From NCBI RefSeq assembly GCF_000971475.1, contig NZ_DF967535.1, positions 45,439 through 109,438 on the forward strand: a stretch of DNA of 64,000 nucleotides. The letters run 5' to 3'. Source of the stretch: Sulfuricella sp. T08. Lineage in GTDB: Bacteria > Pseudomonadota > Gammaproteobacteria > Burkholderiales > Sulfuricellaceae. This document shows positions 25,795 through 35,759 of the stretch, one piece after another (within the stretch, counting starts at the first letter, position 1; every line of letters begins with the position of its first letter). The notes below the pieces were generated by a model that worked only from the letters and a program-made list of their open reading frames with translations, ran no database searches and was not told the DNA's origin. Made by a program: the position numbers and the translations under genes.

Positions 25795-25880
25795 GTTAAT
25801 GTCTTCTCAAGATTCGTGAGGGATGAGGTGTTAGAGGTGAGGCGAAAAAGTGGGGTCGGCACAGACTTTGACCTTCCACC

Positions 25881-26555
25881 TCACCCCTCACCATTCAGTA
25901 TTTGCATCACGCTGCCAGCGGCCTGTTGCTCTGCGCTACGGCGGCTTACCCCTCCGCCGCAGGCGCGCACGTCCAAGTCGGGAATGGCGCACTCGACTTC
26001 GAAGTGCTGTTCGTGGGCTTCGCCGCTGATCGACAGCACAGTGTAATTGGGCAAAGGCAGTTTGCGGCCCTGCAAATATTCCTGCAGCAGGGTTTTCGGA
26101 TCCTTGCCCAGAGTCTTCGGGTCGAGCCCCTTCATCAGCGGCTCGAAAAGCCTTGCAATCATTTGTTCCGCGCTGGCAAAACCGCCATCGAGGTAGACCG
26201 CGCCGATAATCGCTTCCAACGTGTCCGCGAGGATAGAGGGGCGGCGAAAACCACCGCTTTTCAGCTCTCCTTCCCCCAGTTTCAGGTAATCACCCAAATT
26301 CAGGGAGGAGGCAATTTCAGAGAGCGTCAGCTCCTTGACCAGATGGGCGCGCATCCGGCTCAAATCGCCTTCCTGCACGCGAGTATGGAGATGATATAGA
26401 TGCGTGGCGATAGCGCAACTCAGCACGCTGTCACCGAGAAATTCCAGCCGCTCGTTGTGCGGCATACCGTAACTGCGGTGGGTCAGTGCCCTGCGTAACA
26501 GCGCCGGGTCCTTGAACTCATAGCCAATCCGCCGAACCAGCGCTTCAGTGCCCAT
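25881..26555 (-). CDS. rnc: RNase III
   Basis: 224 residues. The signature [13 protein letters not shown] and the second catalytic segment [16 protein letters not shown] belong to the endonuclease domain (1-150); a double-stranded RNA-binding domain follows (about 153-222: [22 protein letters not shown], ending [10 protein letters not shown]). It cuts double-stranded precursors of rRNA and other RNAs. Nine bases separate it from the DUF4845 gene upstream. Confidence 0.97.
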   Translation of the reverse strand: MGTEALVRRIGYEFKDPALLRRALTHRSYGMPHNERLEFLGDSVLSCAIATHLYHLHTRVQEGDLSRMRAHLVKELTLSEIASSLNLGDYLKLGEGELKSGGFRRPSILADTLEAIIGAVYLDGGFASAEQMIARLFEPLMKGLDPKTLGKDPKTLLQEYLQGRKLPLPNYTVLSISGEAHEQHFEVECAIPDLDVRACGGGVSRRSAEQQAAGSVMQILNGEG

Positions 26556-26564
26556 GCAGGTGAG

Positions 26565-26930
26565 TTACTCGCCCTGCGCGGAGGATGAGGCTGCGAAGTC
26601 CATACAGGCGCTGATATTGGCCACAACCGGCACCTTGATGGAATATTCCACAGCAATGACTGACGTATTCCCTTCTCGGCTAACAGTCAGGTCTTCCGGT
26701 TTGACGCTTTTCACGTCACTGACATCAGCGCGTTTGAAGAAAGAGGCCTGAAGTTCCTTAGGCGACATGGATTTGAGATCTCCGCTGGAGGCCATGCTAC
26801 CAAATATCCTTTTGACCGACATGAATTCCAGATAGGCTGGCACCAGCTTTGCTGCAAGGATTAACGCCGACCCCACCAGAGCAGCAATAAACAGCATACC
26901 CACCACCGTAGCGCCCTGTTGTTTCCTCAT
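26565..26930 (-). CDS. DUF4845 membrane-anchored protein
   Basis: 121 residues from ATG 26930, chosen because GGAGGGGG lies 6-7 bases upstream; a longer frame runs into lepB. The N-terminus MRKQQGATVVGMLFIAALVGSALILAAKL resembles a pilin-like type III signal followed by a transmembrane helix, with a small periplasmic domain behind it. DUF4845 proteins are regularly found between lepB and rnc in beta- and gammaproteobacteria; their function is unknown. Confidence 0.88.
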   Translation of the reverse strand: MRKQQGATVVGMLFIAALVGSALILAAKLVPAYLEFMSVKRIFGSMASSGDLKSMSPKELQASFFKRADVSDVKSVKPEDLTVSREGNTSVIAVEYSIKVPVVANISACMDFAASSSAQGE

Positions 26931-26943
26931 GACCACCCCCTCC

Positions 26944-27747
26944 TTAATCAATTGATTTCCCGATGCGCTTGAGATCATCGAAATTCCACCAGATCATGAA
27001 AGCCTTGCCAACTATGTTGCGATCCGGCACGAAGCCCCAGTAGCGGCTGTCATTACTATCGTCACGGTTGTCGCCCATCATGAAATAGTAGCCTTGCGGC
27101 ACCGTACAGGTGAAGCCCTCATCATTGTAAGCGCAATTTTCGCGGTTGGAAAACTGCCGCACGTCGCCCAGACGCAGCACTGGCGCCTCAGGCTGAACCA
27201 GCGTCTGGTGGTTGTGCCCCCCCAGCTGTTCGCCGTAAAGGTTGGCGTTCACGAAATTCAGGCCGCTTTTGACGTAGCTGTAGCTGCCCAGACTTTCAAT
27301 TTTCAGGAGCTTGCCGTTGATGGAGAGTTGCTTGTTGCGATAGTTGATTTTATCCCCCGGTACGCCGACCACACGCTTGATGTAATCCAGCGAGGGATCT
27401 TCCGGGTAGCGGAAAACCATCACGTCACCGTTCTTCGGCTGGCTGATCTCGAGGATCTTCTGGTTAGCCACTGGCAAACGGATGCCATAAGTGTATTTGT
27501 TCACCAGGATGAAATCACCCACAAGCAGCGTCGGCATCATCGAACCGGAAGGGATCTTGAACGGCTCGACCAGAAAAGAGCGCAGCAGGAAAACTACCAG
27601 GATGACCGGGAAGAAACTTTTGGAGTATTCGACCAGCATCGGCTCCTTGGCACCTGCCACGCGGCGCGGCTTAAGAGCGTAAATCTCGAACAGCCAGATA
27701 ACCCCGGTAACAACCAGCGCAATCAACATGATTAACGGAAAATTCAT
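26944..27747 (-). CDS. lepB: LepB, signal peptidase I
   Basis: 267 residues. Two N-terminal membrane helices (about 2-22 and 45-60) are followed by the catalytic domain. Ser69 in PSGSMMPTL and Lys124 in DYIKRVVG form the dyad, and GDNRDDSNDSRYWGFVP is the family box E. It removes signal peptides from exported proteins at the periplasmic face. It lies 81 bases after lepA, with a stem-loop in between, and 13 bases before DUF4845. Confidence 0.97.
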   Translation of the reverse strand: MNFPLIMLIALVVTGVIWLFEIYALKPRRVAGAKEPMLVEYSKSFFPVILVVFLLRSFLVEPFKIPSGSMMPTLLVGDFILVNKYTYGIRLPVANQKILEISQPKNGDVMVFRYPEDPSLDYIKRVVGVPGDKINYRNKQLSINGKLLKIESLGSYSYVKSGLNFVNANLYGEQLGGHNHQTLVQPEAPVLRLGDVRQFSNRENCAYNDEGFTCTVPQGYYFMMGDNRDDSNDSRYWGFVPDRNIVGKAFMIWWNFDDLKRIGKSID

Positions 27748-27768
27748 TCGATACCCTTTTTGGTGATG

Positions 27769-27816
27769 GGTAATGAGTTGCGGGTGATGCCAATGCCATC
27801 TCCCATACTCATTACC
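27769..27816. other. Stem-loop in the lepA-lepB spacer
   Basis: GGTAATGAGT (27769-27778) and ACTCATTACC (27807-27816) form a perfect 10-base-pair stem with a 28-base loop. There is no T run, so it is not a standard terminator; it could influence mRNA stability or coupling between lepA and lepB. Confidence 0.5.
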
Positions 27817-27828
27817 ATTGACTCATCA

Positions 27829-29622
27829 CTATTTATTGTCCACCTGCAAAATTGCCAGGAAGGCTTCCTGCGGAATTTCCACATTGCCGACCTGTTTCAT
27901 GCGCTTCTTGCCTGCCTTCTGCTTTTCCAGCAGCTTGCGCTTGCGGCTGATGTCGCCACCATAGCACTTGGCCAGCACGTTCTTGCGTAGTGCCTTGACG
28001 TTTTCACGTGCGATGATTTGGGCACCGATGGCCGCCTGGATCGCCACGTCGAACATCTGACGCGGAATCAGTTCGCGCATCTTGGCCGCCACTTCGCGGC
28101 CACGATACTGACTATTAGCTCGATGAACGATCACCGACAGGGCATCTACCTTTTCGCCATTGATCAGAATGTCCACTTTTACCAGATCGGAGGTACGGAA
28201 TTCCAGGAATTCGTAATCCATTGAGGCATAACCGCGCGATACCGATTTCAGCTTGTCGAAGAAATCCATCACCACTTCATTCATCGGCATCTCGTAGGTC
28301 AGCATCACCTGCCGCCCCAAATACTGAATATTCTTCTGCACGCCACGCTTCTGGTTACACAGCGTCATCACTGCGCCCACATATTCCTGAGGCGCAAGGA
28401 CAGTGGTGGTGATAATTGGCTCGCGGATTTCCTCGATCTTGGACAACTCAGGCAATTTGGCGGGGTTTTCGATTTCCAGCACTTCGCCGCCGCGCATCAC
28501 TACCTCGTACACCACCGTTGGCGCGGTAGTGATGAGGTCCATATCGTACTCGCGTTCCAACCGCTCCTGCACGATCTCCATGTGCAGCAGTCCGAGGAAT
28601 CCGCAGCGAAATCCGAAGCCCAGCGCTTGGGAAACTTCCGGCTCATAGTGTAGCGAGGCATCGTTGAGTTTGAGTTTTTCCAGCGCATCACGCAGGGCTT
28701 CGTATTCATGCGACTCCACCGGATACAGGCCGGCGAACACCTGCGGCTGAATTTCCTTGAAGCCCGGCAGCGCCTCGCTGGCACGCCTTCCGGCCAAGGT
28801 CACGGTATCGCCCACCTTGGCTGCCTTGAGTTCCTTGATGCCGGCAATAACAAAGCCCACCTCACCCGCCGCGAGTTGCGGCCGAGGCTGAGATTTTGGC
28901 GTAAAGACACCGACCTGTTCGCACAAGTGTTCAGTGCCACTAGCCATCAGCAGGATTTTATCCTTGGGTTTCAGCACGCCGTCCACCACACGTACCAACA
29001 TCACCACGCCGACATAATTATCGAACCACGAGTCGATGATCAGGGCCTTCAAGGGGCCATCCGGGTTGCCCTTTGGTGCCGGAATACGGGCGATTACCGC
29101 TTCCAGCACGTCCTGCACACCCAGACCCGTCTTGGCCGAGCAGAGAACCGCGTGGCTGGCATCAATACCGATTATGTCCTCAATTTCCTTCATCACCCGC
29201 TCTGGCTCGGCGCTGGGCAGATCGATCTTGTTGAGCACCGATACGACCTCTACCCCTTGCTCGATGGCGGTATAGCAGTTCGCCACACTCTGCGCCTCCA
29301 CGCCCTGCGAAGCGTCCACCACCAGCAGCGCCCCTTCACAAGCAGAGAGCGAGCGGCTGACTTCATAGGAGAAATCAACGTGGCCGGGAGTATCGATCAG
29401 GTTAAGCTGGTAAACCTGCCCATCGAGGGCCTTGTACGTCAGCGCGGCAGTCTGTGCCTTGATGGTGATACCGCGCTCGCGCTCGATATCCATCGAGTCC
29501 AGCACTTGCGCCTCCATCTCTCGATCGGAAAGGCCGCCGCAGAAATGGATGATACGGTCGGCCAGGGTGGATTTGCCGTGGTCGATATGAGCGATAATGG
29601 AAAAATTGCGGATGTTCTTCAT
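27829..29622 (-). CDS. lepA: LepA (EF4), translational GTPase
   Basis: 597 residues from ATG 29622 ([19 protein letters not shown]); the longer upstream frame crosses a terminator and is rejected. G motifs [22 protein letters not shown] and SAKTGLG are in order, followed by EF-G-like domains and the LepA-specific C-terminal domain ([21 protein letters not shown] region). It acts on ribosomes during initiation or elongation, especially under stress. It starts the lepA-lepB-DUF4845-rnc-era series. Confidence 0.97.
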   Translation of the reverse strand: MKNIRNFSIIAHIDHGKSTLADRIIHFCGGLSDREMEAQVLDSMDIERERGITIKAQTAALTYKALDGQVYQLNLIDTPGHVDFSYEVSRSLSACEGALLVVDASQGVEAQSVANCYTAIEQGVEVVSVLNKIDLPSAEPERVMKEIEDIIGIDASHAVLCSAKTGLGVQDVLEAVIARIPAPKGNPDGPLKALIIDSWFDNYVGVVMLVRVVDGVLKPKDKILLMASGTEHLCEQVGVFTPKSQPRPQLAAGEVGFVIAGIKELKAAKVGDTVTLAGRRASEALPGFKEIQPQVFAGLYPVESHEYEALRDALEKLKLNDASLHYEPEVSQALGFGFRCGFLGLLHMEIVQERLEREYDMDLITTAPTVVYEVVMRGGEVLEIENPAKLPELSKIEEIREPIITTTVLAPQEYVGAVMTLCNQKRGVQKNIQYLGRQVMLTYEMPMNEVVMDFFDKLKSVSRGYASMDYEFLEFRTSDLVKVDILINGEKVDALSVIVHRANSQYRGREVAAKMRELIPRQMFDVAIQAAIGAQIIARENVKALRKNVLAKCYGGDISRKRKLLEKQKAGKKRMKQVGNVEIPQEAFLAILQVDNK

Positions 29623-29632
29623 TTGGGTCAGT

Positions 29633-29666
29633 AAAAAAGGGCACTTTGCGGTGCCCTTTCTTTTTT
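29633..29666 (-). terminator. Rho-independent terminator between the rpoE operon and lepA
   Basis: AAAGGGCAC (29636-29644) and GTGCCCTTT (29651-29659) pair perfectly around TTTGCG. On the minus strand six T residues follow the stem, so it ends the rpoE-rse-mucD-glutaredoxin transcript 11 bases before lepA; some read-through or a promoter within the stem-loop would be needed for lepA. Confidence 0.9.
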
Positions 29667-29680
29667 GGGAAAGACGGATT

Positions 29681-29932
29681 TTACCGGATTTTACCGAAAT
29701 AAGCAGCAAGTGCGACCGGATCGAGATGGTAATGACAGATTTCCTCGCCGTTTCCGGCCAACACAGGCACTAAATGGCCGTATTGCCGTTCCAGGGTTTC
29801 GTCTTCGTCCACATCGACAACTACCAGCGCAAATCGGTATTCCGGCTGAAAAGCCTCAAGCTCCGCGATCATGTCATGGCACAGGTGGCAGTCTTCGCGC
29901 CCGTAAACCGTCAATACGATTCCACCTGTCAT
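29681..29932 (-). CDS. Glutaredoxin-family protein (CHLC motif)
   Basis: 83 residues, a minimal thioredoxin fold: strand LTVYGREDC, active site CHLC at about residues 15-18, helix, VVVDVDED strand, and the cis-Pro in HLVPVL. The GSH-binding residues of classical glutaredoxins are not obvious. It overlaps the stop of mucD by four bases and is the last gene of the rpoE operon, as in related betaproteobacteria. A thiol-disulfide role coupled to envelope stress is inferred from this placement. Confidence 0.9.
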   Translation of the reverse strand: MTGGIVLTVYGREDCHLCHDMIAELEAFQPEYRFALVVVDVDEDETLERQYGHLVPVLAGNGEEICHYHLDPVALAAYFGKIR

Positions 29933-31305
29933 CGCATCTTGAAGGGAATGAACAGTGCGCGCTCTCCGCGCCGCACCAGCAGCGCAATATTCTGTCCTGC
30001 CTTGTAACCAGCAAGAATCTGATTAAACTGCTCGACGCTTTTCACGTCACTATTGTTGACAGCCGTAATCACGTCACCGCGTCGGACTCCAGCTCGCGCA
30101 GCCGATCCTTGAACTTCAACCACCACCACGCCGTGCGGAATCTGCAACTCTTTCTTCTGCGCCTCGGAAAGGTCATTCAAACCCAGACCCAGCCTGCCAG
30201 CAGCGCTTTCCATCTTGCCAGGACGCTGCGCCACTTTCTCGGTCGGCGCTTCTCCCACGGTCAGGGCCAAATTCCTGACCGAACCTTTGCGCCATACCTG
30301 GACCTCCACCTGTTTTCCAGGCTTGGTCGCACCGACCAGGAGAGGCAGTTCGCTGGCGTTGCCCACCGGCTTGCCGTCGAATTTCAGTACCACATCGCTT
30401 GGTGCCAACCCCCCCTTATCCGCCGGGCCACCCGTCTCCACGCCCGCGATCAGGGCCCCTTCCGATTTCTTCAACCCGAACGACTCGGCCAATTCTCTGG
30501 TGACTTCCTGAATCATCACCCCGAGCCAGCCGCGGCTGATCTTGCCATGAATACGCAACTGGTCGGCAACGTCCATCGCCACGTCGATCGGAATTGCAAA
30601 GGCGACTCCCATATAGCCGCCGGTGCGGCTGTATATCTGGGAGTTGATGCCGACCACCTCACCCCTGAGGTTGAACAGCGGCCCACCCGAATTACCCGGA
30701 TTGATCGCTGCATCGGTCTGGATGAAGGGCACGTAGTTTTCCTGCGGCAACGAGCGCCCCTTGGCACTGACAATTCCCGCCGTAACGCTGTTCTCAAAGC
30801 CGAAAGGCGAACCGATCGCCGCCACCCACTCGCCCACCTTGAGTTGGGAGGGGTTCCCGATCACCACCTTGGGAAGCCCGGCAGCATTGATCTTAATCAG
30901 CGCCACGTCGGTGCGGCGATCCGCGCCGATCACCTTGGCCTTGAATTCGCGCTTGTCGGTCAGGCGAACGGTGACCTCGTCGGCCCCATCCACGACATGC
31001 GCGTTAGTGAGAATATAGCCGTCAGCACTGACGATGAAACCCGAGCCCTGGGACTTCGACTCGAACTCGCGCGGAATTTCGCCATGAGGCGGATGGAAAC
31101 GACGAAAGAAATCGAAGAAAGGGTCACCCTCGGGAAGATTGGGGATTTGAGGAAGCATTTCTTCATGGTTGACGGTCTGGGTGATGCTTACATTCACCAC
31201 CGCCGGCCCCTGCTTTTCAACCAGCTCGGTGAAATCCGGCAGATCCTTGGCATAGGAAAACACGGAAAAAGAAATCAGGAAAAAAGCCCACAACAACTTC
31301 TTCAT
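29929..31305 (-). CDS. mucD: MucD/DegP-type periplasmic serine protease
   Basis: 458 residues with a signal peptide (1-19, ending SYA). The trypsin-like domain carries His103 (LTNAHVV), Asp133 (RTDVALI) and Ser206 (PGNSGGPL); two PDZ domains follow (about 265-355 and 370-455). It degrades or refolds misfolded envelope proteins. Position after rseA-rseB-rseC shows that it belongs to the RpoE operon, where it can also dampen RpoE activation. A 39-base gap separates it from rseC. Confidence 0.96.
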   Translation of the reverse strand: MKKLLWAFFLISFSVFSYAKDLPDFTELVEKQGPAVVNVSITQTVNHEEMLPQIPNLPEGDPFFDFFRRFHPPHGEIPREFESKSQGSGFIVSADGYILTNAHVVDGADEVTVRLTDKREFKAKVIGADRRTDVALIKINAAGLPKVVIGNPSQLKVGEWVAAIGSPFGFENSVTAGIVSAKGRSLPQENYVPFIQTDAAINPGNSGGPLFNLRGEVVGINSQIYSRTGGYMGVAFAIPIDVAMDVADQLRIHGKISRGWLGVMIQEVTRELAESFGLKKSEGALIAGVETGGPADKGGLAPSDVVLKFDGKPVGNASELPLLVGATKPGKQVEVQVWRKGSVRNLALTVGEAPTEKVAQRPGKMESAAGRLGLGLNDLSEAQKKELQIPHGVVVVEVQGSAARAGVRRGDVITAVNNSDVKSVEQFNQILAGYKAGQNIALLVRRGERALFIPFKMR

Positions 31306-31344
31306 TTTCTAGCCACCTCAACAAAGTTAATTATTGAAAAAAAC

Positions 31345-31830
31345 TCACTTCTTCAAGCCACTCTCAAAATTCACCACACTTACTGGCATATCGACCATCC
31401 GACTCAGGATAACCGGCTGGAATTGTCTGGCCAACCCCATCTTCGACGAAAACAACTTCAATCCGAGAAAACCCGCCGCCAGTCCGATGCAGGCGCCTGC
31501 TACAGAATACCCATCCTTAACATCCGCGGTAACAGCCAGCACACTCCCCGCCACCGCACCGACAAACAATAACAGCAGGGGAAACAGGTAAAGCAGCAGC
31601 GTCCCCTTGAACAGTGCCGACTCATTCAAGCCGACCACAACCCGATCACCGACCTTTGCGCCGACTTCGTTGCTGGCACGATAAAGTGGCGTCCTCTTAC
31701 CAAAAAAATTCGCCAGTACCGAAGTTCCGCAGCTACTTTCGCTGCAACTGCTGCAGTTCGACTTCCGCTCCGCCTGAACGTAGGCAACGGCATGTTCAAT
31801 TTTGACGACTACCGCTTCGGTTTCTATCAT
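31345..31830 (-). CDS. rseC: RseC/MucC, modulator of the RpoE pathway
   Basis: 161 residues from ATG 31830 (a GTG nine bases earlier is also possible). The N-terminal cytoplasmic domain contains a Cys cluster (SNCSSCSESSCGTS), typical of RseC and a possible metal or Fe-S site; two transmembrane helices follow (about 75-100 and 108-128). RseC positively modulates sigma-E and has been linked to electron transfer to SoxR in other bacteria. It begins next to the rseB stop. Confidence 0.93.
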   Translation of the reverse strand: MIETEAVVVKIEHAVAYVQAERKSNCSSCSESSCGTSVLANFFGKRTPLYRASNEVGAKVGDRVVVGLNESALFKGTLLLYLFPLLLLFVGAVAGSVLAVTADVKDGYSVAGACIGLAAGFLGLKLFSSKMGLARQFQPVILSRMVDMPVSVVNFESGLKK

Positions 31831-31839
31831 GGCTAACAC

Positions 31840-32808
31840 CTAATTTTTGCTGACGGAATTCGCGATCTGCATCACGGTAACAGAGGGAACTTCGCCTAAC
31901 ACGGTGATCTGATGGTCAGCTACAGTACGCGTGTAAACATGGACAGCTCCTTGGCGAACCACGCTTTGCATGGGCTTTGCCATGGCCGCGACAGACTCGA
32001 TGAAAACAGACACTGTCGCCAGACCATCAGAAAACACCAGATGCTTCACTGGCAAGTCTTTCCCCGGTATCATGCGCCTCGTCACCGTCACTTGGGCAAA
32101 ACCAGGTGGAAGCTGCTTCACCACCCAGTTCAAATCGCTTTGCTGCAGTTCCGTCGCGATTACCGGTTCACTCAGCACCTTTTTGCCGGCAATTCTCGGC
32201 TTGATGGATTCCTTGTCTATCCGCCCACCGATTTCCACTTGGGTGAACGCGAATAGGCCGATCACCTCGTTCCTTTCGTTGAACATGCTGGCTTTCAGCA
32301 GCAAGCCCGTGGCTTGGTCAATCCAGAGCTTGTGCGGGTAACGGTATTGATCCCTGGGTTCGAGAACAATCACCTTGCAAGCATGGCCGGCTGTGCGATC
32401 GGATTCGGCAAATCGAGCACGATAATTGTCGGCAATACCTCCAAGCTGCCTGGGCAGCAACGCAGGAAAAGATTTTTCGATCTTCTTTTTCTCCACCAGG
32501 ACGGAATCACTGTTGTCCGGTTTGAAGCACAGCACCTCTTCATTATTGCGGATCACTTCACGGGAAGAACCATCCAGCGCCTCGAGCTTTTCATGCTCGC
32601 CGCCTTCATCCTTGATATGGGTGATTTTGCTGGTTTCAATATGGTCGCCATACTGATAGATGTAAGTACCGGTGTAATTGAGCTGGTGTGCCGCAACGGT
32701 GGCTTTGTTCAGCCAGTTCAGCGCATCCGTCTGCTGCACCACATCCGCCGCCTGCGATACACCATGCAATCCCACCAGCGCGGCTACAGCGAGGAGTACT
32801 GCTCTCAT
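31840..32808 (-). CDS. rseB: RseB/MucB, periplasmic regulator of the anti-sigma factor
   Basis: 322 residues with a signal peptide (1-20, ending SQAAD). The two-domain MucB/RseB layout is seen: a LolA-like N-terminal lipid-binding domain (about 25-200, NYTGTYIYQYGDHIETSKI) and a smaller C-terminal domain. It binds the periplasmic part of RseA and shields it from DegS until lipopolysaccharide or misfolded protein displaces it. It overlaps rseA by four bases. Confidence 0.95.
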   Translation of the reverse strand: MRAVLLAVAALVGLHGVSQAADVVQQTDALNWLNKATVAAHQLNYTGTYIYQYGDHIETSKITHIKDEGGEHEKLEALDGSSREVIRNNEEVLCFKPDNSDSVLVEKKKIEKSFPALLPRQLGGIADNYRARFAESDRTAGHACKVIVLEPRDQYRYPHKLWIDQATGLLLKASMFNERNEVIGLFAFTQVEIGGRIDKESIKPRIAGKKVLSEPVIATELQQSDLNWVVKQLPPGFAQVTVTRRMIPGKDLPVKHLVFSDGLATVSVFIESVAAMAKPMQSVVRQGAVHVYTRTVADHQITVLGEVPSVTVMQIANSVSKN

Positions 32809-33308
32809 CGGCCCCCATCCTGCGGTTTTTCGAGAGAAGCACGCTGATAGTTCCGGGTCAGCTGGTCGGCATGTGAGTATTCCTGATGTGCCGCCAGGTA
32901 ACCATTGACGTTTATCTCGGACGAGCCGCTATTCGCCGTGCTCGCCTCTGCAATAACGTTACTGGCTGCCGCACCCGGGCCACTCTCATGATTGAATTGC
33001 AGCGCCACCCACGCCACCAGGGAAACCGCTGCGACCGAAGCCGCGGCAGACAGTGCAATCACGGGGCGCCGGTGCGAAAGGAATCTCCGGGGCGCCAGAA
33101 CCGTCGGCTCTTTTGCCAACTGACCGGCGATTCGAGCGTTGAAATCGGGTGAAAGCGGGGAAGTTTGTCTCAAGGTATCGCCGATCAGGTGATACATATT
33201 CCACTTCTGCTGCAATTCCGGTTGTTCTCGGCCGGAAATCAAAATTTCATTCGCCTCTTCATGATCCAGTTCACCATCTGTCAGCGCAGATATTCGACTC
33301 TCCATCAT
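32805..33308 (-). CDS. rseA: RseA/MucA, anti-sigma-E factor
   Basis: 167 residues from ATG 33308, preceded by GAGGTGG at five bases; a GTG nine bases earlier is less well placed. The N-terminal domain (SRISALTDGELDHEEANEIL..., WNMYHLIGDTLR) is the sigma-binding part; a single transmembrane helix is at about 83-103, and the remaining segment is periplasmic. It holds RpoE inactive at the membrane and is cut under envelope stress. It starts two bases after the rpoE stop and overlaps rseB. Confidence 0.95.
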   Translation of the reverse strand: MMESRISALTDGELDHEEANEILISGREQPELQQKWNMYHLIGDTLRQTSPLSPDFNARIAGQLAKEPTVLAPRRFLSHRRPVIALSAAASVAAVSLVAWVALQFNHESGPGAAASNVIAEASTANSGSSEINVNGYLAAHQEYSHADQLTRNYQRASLEKPQDGGR

Positions 33309-33310
33309 GT

Positions 33311-33910
33311 TTACCACCTCGTATCTCTATCAGTTCCCAGCAAAGGTCTTAACTTCTCGGCGATTGATTCGCGAGCACGAAAAATCCTCGACCGCACCGT
33401 ACCAATCGGGCAATTCATCATGTTCGCAATTTCCTCATAACTCAGACCCTCGATTTCACGCAGTGTGATCGCGGTTTTAAGTTCCTCGGGCAGGCTATCC
33501 ATTGCCTTGTTCACGGTTTCGGCAACCTGCTTGCTCATCAGTTCATTTTCAGGCGTATTGATATTGCGAAGCTGATCGGCATCTTCAAAACCTTCGGCCT
33601 CCTCGCTGTCGAACTCCGTTGTCGTCGGCGGCCGCCTGCCTTCAGACACCAGATAATTCTTGGCGGCATTGATTCCGATCCGATACAGCCAGGTATAAAA
33701 AGCGCTTTCACCCCGAAACGAAGGCAGTGCGCGGTAAGCCTTGATGAACGCTTCCTGAACCACGTCCTCTACTTCGGTAGGGTTACGGATAAAGCGTGAC
33801 AGCAAACGCCCCAGCTTGCGCTGGTACTTCGCGACAAGCAGCTCAAAAGCATGCTTGTCACCGTGCTGTGCTCGCTCGACCAGCTGCTGGTCAATCTCAC
33901 GATCACCCAT
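33311..33910 (-). CDS. rpoE: RpoE, extracytoplasmic-function sigma factor
   Basis: 199 residues. Region 2 (HAFELLVAKYQRKLGRLLSRF..., VQEAFIKAYRALPSFRGESAFYTWLYRI) and region 4 (LREIEGLSYEEIANMMNCPIGTVRSRIFRARE) match the RpoE/AlgU group closely. It directs RNA polymerase to envelope-stress promoters with GAAC-type -35 elements. It leads the operon rpoE-rseA-rseB-rseC-mucD-glutaredoxin and is divergent from nadB. Confidence 0.97.
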   Translation of the reverse strand: MGDREIDQQLVERAQHGDKHAFELLVAKYQRKLGRLLSRFIRNPTEVEDVVQEAFIKAYRALPSFRGESAFYTWLYRIGINAAKNYLVSEGRRPPTTTEFDSEEAEGFEDADQLRNINTPENELMSKQVAETVNKAMDSLPEELKTAITLREIEGLSYEEIANMMNCPIGTVRSRIFRARESIAEKLRPLLGTDRDTRW

Positions 33911-33936
33911 TTGGGCCGTCCCTGAAATTCAGCGCC

Positions 33937-33942
33937 ATTATA
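33937..33942 (-). promoter_or_regulatory. Probable -10 element for the rpoE operon
   Basis: On the minus strand this is an exact TATAAT 26 bases before the rpoE start; the -35 is not clear. Further upstream on the same strand GAACTA and TCTTTA, 16 bases apart, weakly resemble an RpoE-type promoter (consensus GAACTT and TCTGA) and could serve autoregulation. Confidence 0.5.
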
Positions 33943-34175
33943 CTTGTCCCCATTGCTGGCAGGGCCTTCCCATGCCATCCAATGATTTCAGTATAGCGCC
34001 CTCATCCACTTCAGGGAACGCAACCTATTCCTAAAGACACCCCTGCCTCAGAATAGTTCACATCCCTGAATGGTTATTAACAGGCCAGTTTCGCAAAAAA
34101 CACCTCCCTGCCCTGCACCCACGTTGCGTGCTATCATTTCCAACGCATATCTATAAAAACATAGGGACAATGTAC

Positions 34176-35756
34176 ATGTCGCATTTCGACGTGATCATCA
34201 TCGGCAGCGGGCTGGCCGGCATGACGCTGGCGCTGAATCTCGCCGAAAGCCAGCAAGTGGCGATCGTCACCAAGCGTGGATTGCTGGATGGCGCCAGCAA
34301 CTGGGCGCAGGGCGGCATCGCCGCCGTGCTGGCGGACGATGACTCGATCAAGGCGCACATCAGCGACACCCTGATAGCCGGCGCAGGGCTATGCGACGAA
34401 CAAGCCACCCGCTTCGTGGTGGAAAACAGCCGGGCCGCGATCGAATGGCTGATCGAGCAGGGCGTGCCCTTTACCCGGGATGCGGACAACAGCACCGGCT
34501 ACCACCTGACCCGGGAAGGTGGTCACAGCCACCGCCGTATCATCCATGCAGCTGATGCAACTGGCCATGCGATACAGGTCACCCTTGCGGAAAAAGTCAA
34601 AAACCACGCCAACATCACCCTGCTGGAAAACCACATCGCCATCGACCTTATTACCGGCGGCAAGCTCGGGCTAGAGGATAATGCCTGTCACGGCGTGTAT
34701 GTTCTCGACAAGAACAGCGCCAAAGTCAGAACCTTTGCCGCCCGACATATCGTGCTGGCCAGCGGGGGTGCCGGCAAGGTCTATCTTTACACCACCAATC
34801 CCGACGTGGCCACTGGTGACGGCGTCGCGATGGGCTGGCGCGCCGGATGCAGGGTGTCAAACATGGAATTTGTCCAGTTCCATCCCACCTGTTTGTATCA
34901 TCCCCACGCCAAATCATTCCTGATCACCGAAGCGGTGCGTGGCGAAGGTGGCATCCTGGTATTGCGCGACGGCACCCGCTTCATGCCGGAGTACGACCCT
35001 CGCGCCGAACTGGCGCCACGCGACGTAGTGGCACGCGCGATTGATTTCGAAATGAAAAAACGCGGTCTGGACTGCGTTTATCTCGACATTTCTCACAAGC
35101 CGGCCGCTTTCCTCAGGGAGCATTTCCCCAATATTTACGAACGCTGCCTGGAACTGGGTATCGACATCACGCGCCAGCCCATTCCCGTGGTACCGGCGGC
35201 ACACTACAGCTGCGGCGGCATCGTCACCGACTGCTCGGCACGCACCGACATTCCCAACCTGTATGCCATCGGCGAGGTCGCCTGCACCGGGCTGCACGGC
35301 GCCAACCGGCTGGCCAGCAACTCGCTGCTGGAGTGCATGGTATACGCCCAGGCCGCCGCGAAGGATATCCTCAAGCAGCCGCAAACACCGCTCGTCGCTC
35401 TGCCGGAATGGGATGAAAGCCGCGTCACCGACGCCGACGAGGAAATCGTCATTTCCCACAACTGGGACGAACTGCGCCGCTTCATGTGGGATTACGTCGG
35501 CATCGTGCGCACCAACAAACGCCTGGAACGGGCGCAGCACCGCATCCGCCTGCTCACCGAGGAAATCAACGAGTATTACCAGAACTTCCGCGTCAGCAAT
35601 GACCTGATCGAGCTGCGTAACCTGGTGCTCACCGCCGACCTGATCGTGCAATGCGCCATGCTGCGCCACGAAAGCCGCGGCCTGCATTACAGCCGGGATT
35701 ATCCGGAGCAGCTGGCCGAAGCAAAAAACACGGTACTGGTGCCGGGCGGCAAATAG
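34176..35756 (+). CDS. nadB: NadB, L-aspartate oxidase
   Basis: 526 residues from ATG 34176 ([20 protein letters not shown]), preceded by AGGGAC; the frame is open further upstream but without family similarity. The FAD-binding Rossmann motif GSGLAG, the [13 protein letters not shown] loop, the HSHRRI... substrate segment, HPTCLY and [15 protein letters not shown] are all typical. It oxidises aspartate to iminoaspartate, the first step of de novo NAD synthesis. It is divergent from rpoE and monocistronic here; nadA and nadC are not in the window. Confidence 0.97.
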   Translation: MSHFDVIIIGSGLAGMTLALNLAESQQVAIVTKRGLLDGASNWAQGGIAAVLADDDSIKAHISDTLIAGAGLCDEQATRFVVENSRAAIEWLIEQGVPFTRDADNSTGYHLTREGGHSHRRIIHAADATGHAIQVTLAEKVKNHANITLLENHIAIDLITGGKLGLEDNACHGVYVLDKNSAKVRTFAARHIVLASGGAGKVYLYTTNPDVATGDGVAMGWRAGCRVSNMEFVQFHPTCLYHPHAKSFLITEAVRGEGGILVLRDGTRFMPEYDPRAELAPRDVVARAIDFEMKKRGLDCVYLDISHKPAAFLREHFPNIYERCLELGIDITRQPIPVVPAAHYSCGGIVTDCSARTDIPNLYAIGEVACTGLHGANRLASNSLLECMVYAQAAAKDILKQPQTPLVALPEWDESRVTDADEEIVISHNWDELRRFMWDYVGIVRTNKRLERAQHRIRLLTEEINEYYQNFRVSNDLIELRNLVLTADLIVQCAMLRHESRGLHYSRDYPEQLAEAKNTVLVPGGK

Positions 35757-35759
35757 CGA

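Noticed and set aside
25795..25880. A GTGAGG-rich inverted repeat between era and rnc as a terminator
   Set aside because: Arms are short and irregular and no T run follows on the minus strand; the genes probably remain co-transcribed.
29665..31572. A 635-codon open frame on the plus strand opposite mucD and the glutaredoxin gene
   Set aside because: It is the antisense shadow of genes with intact catalytic motifs on the minus strand; its translation shows no family, membrane or signal pattern.
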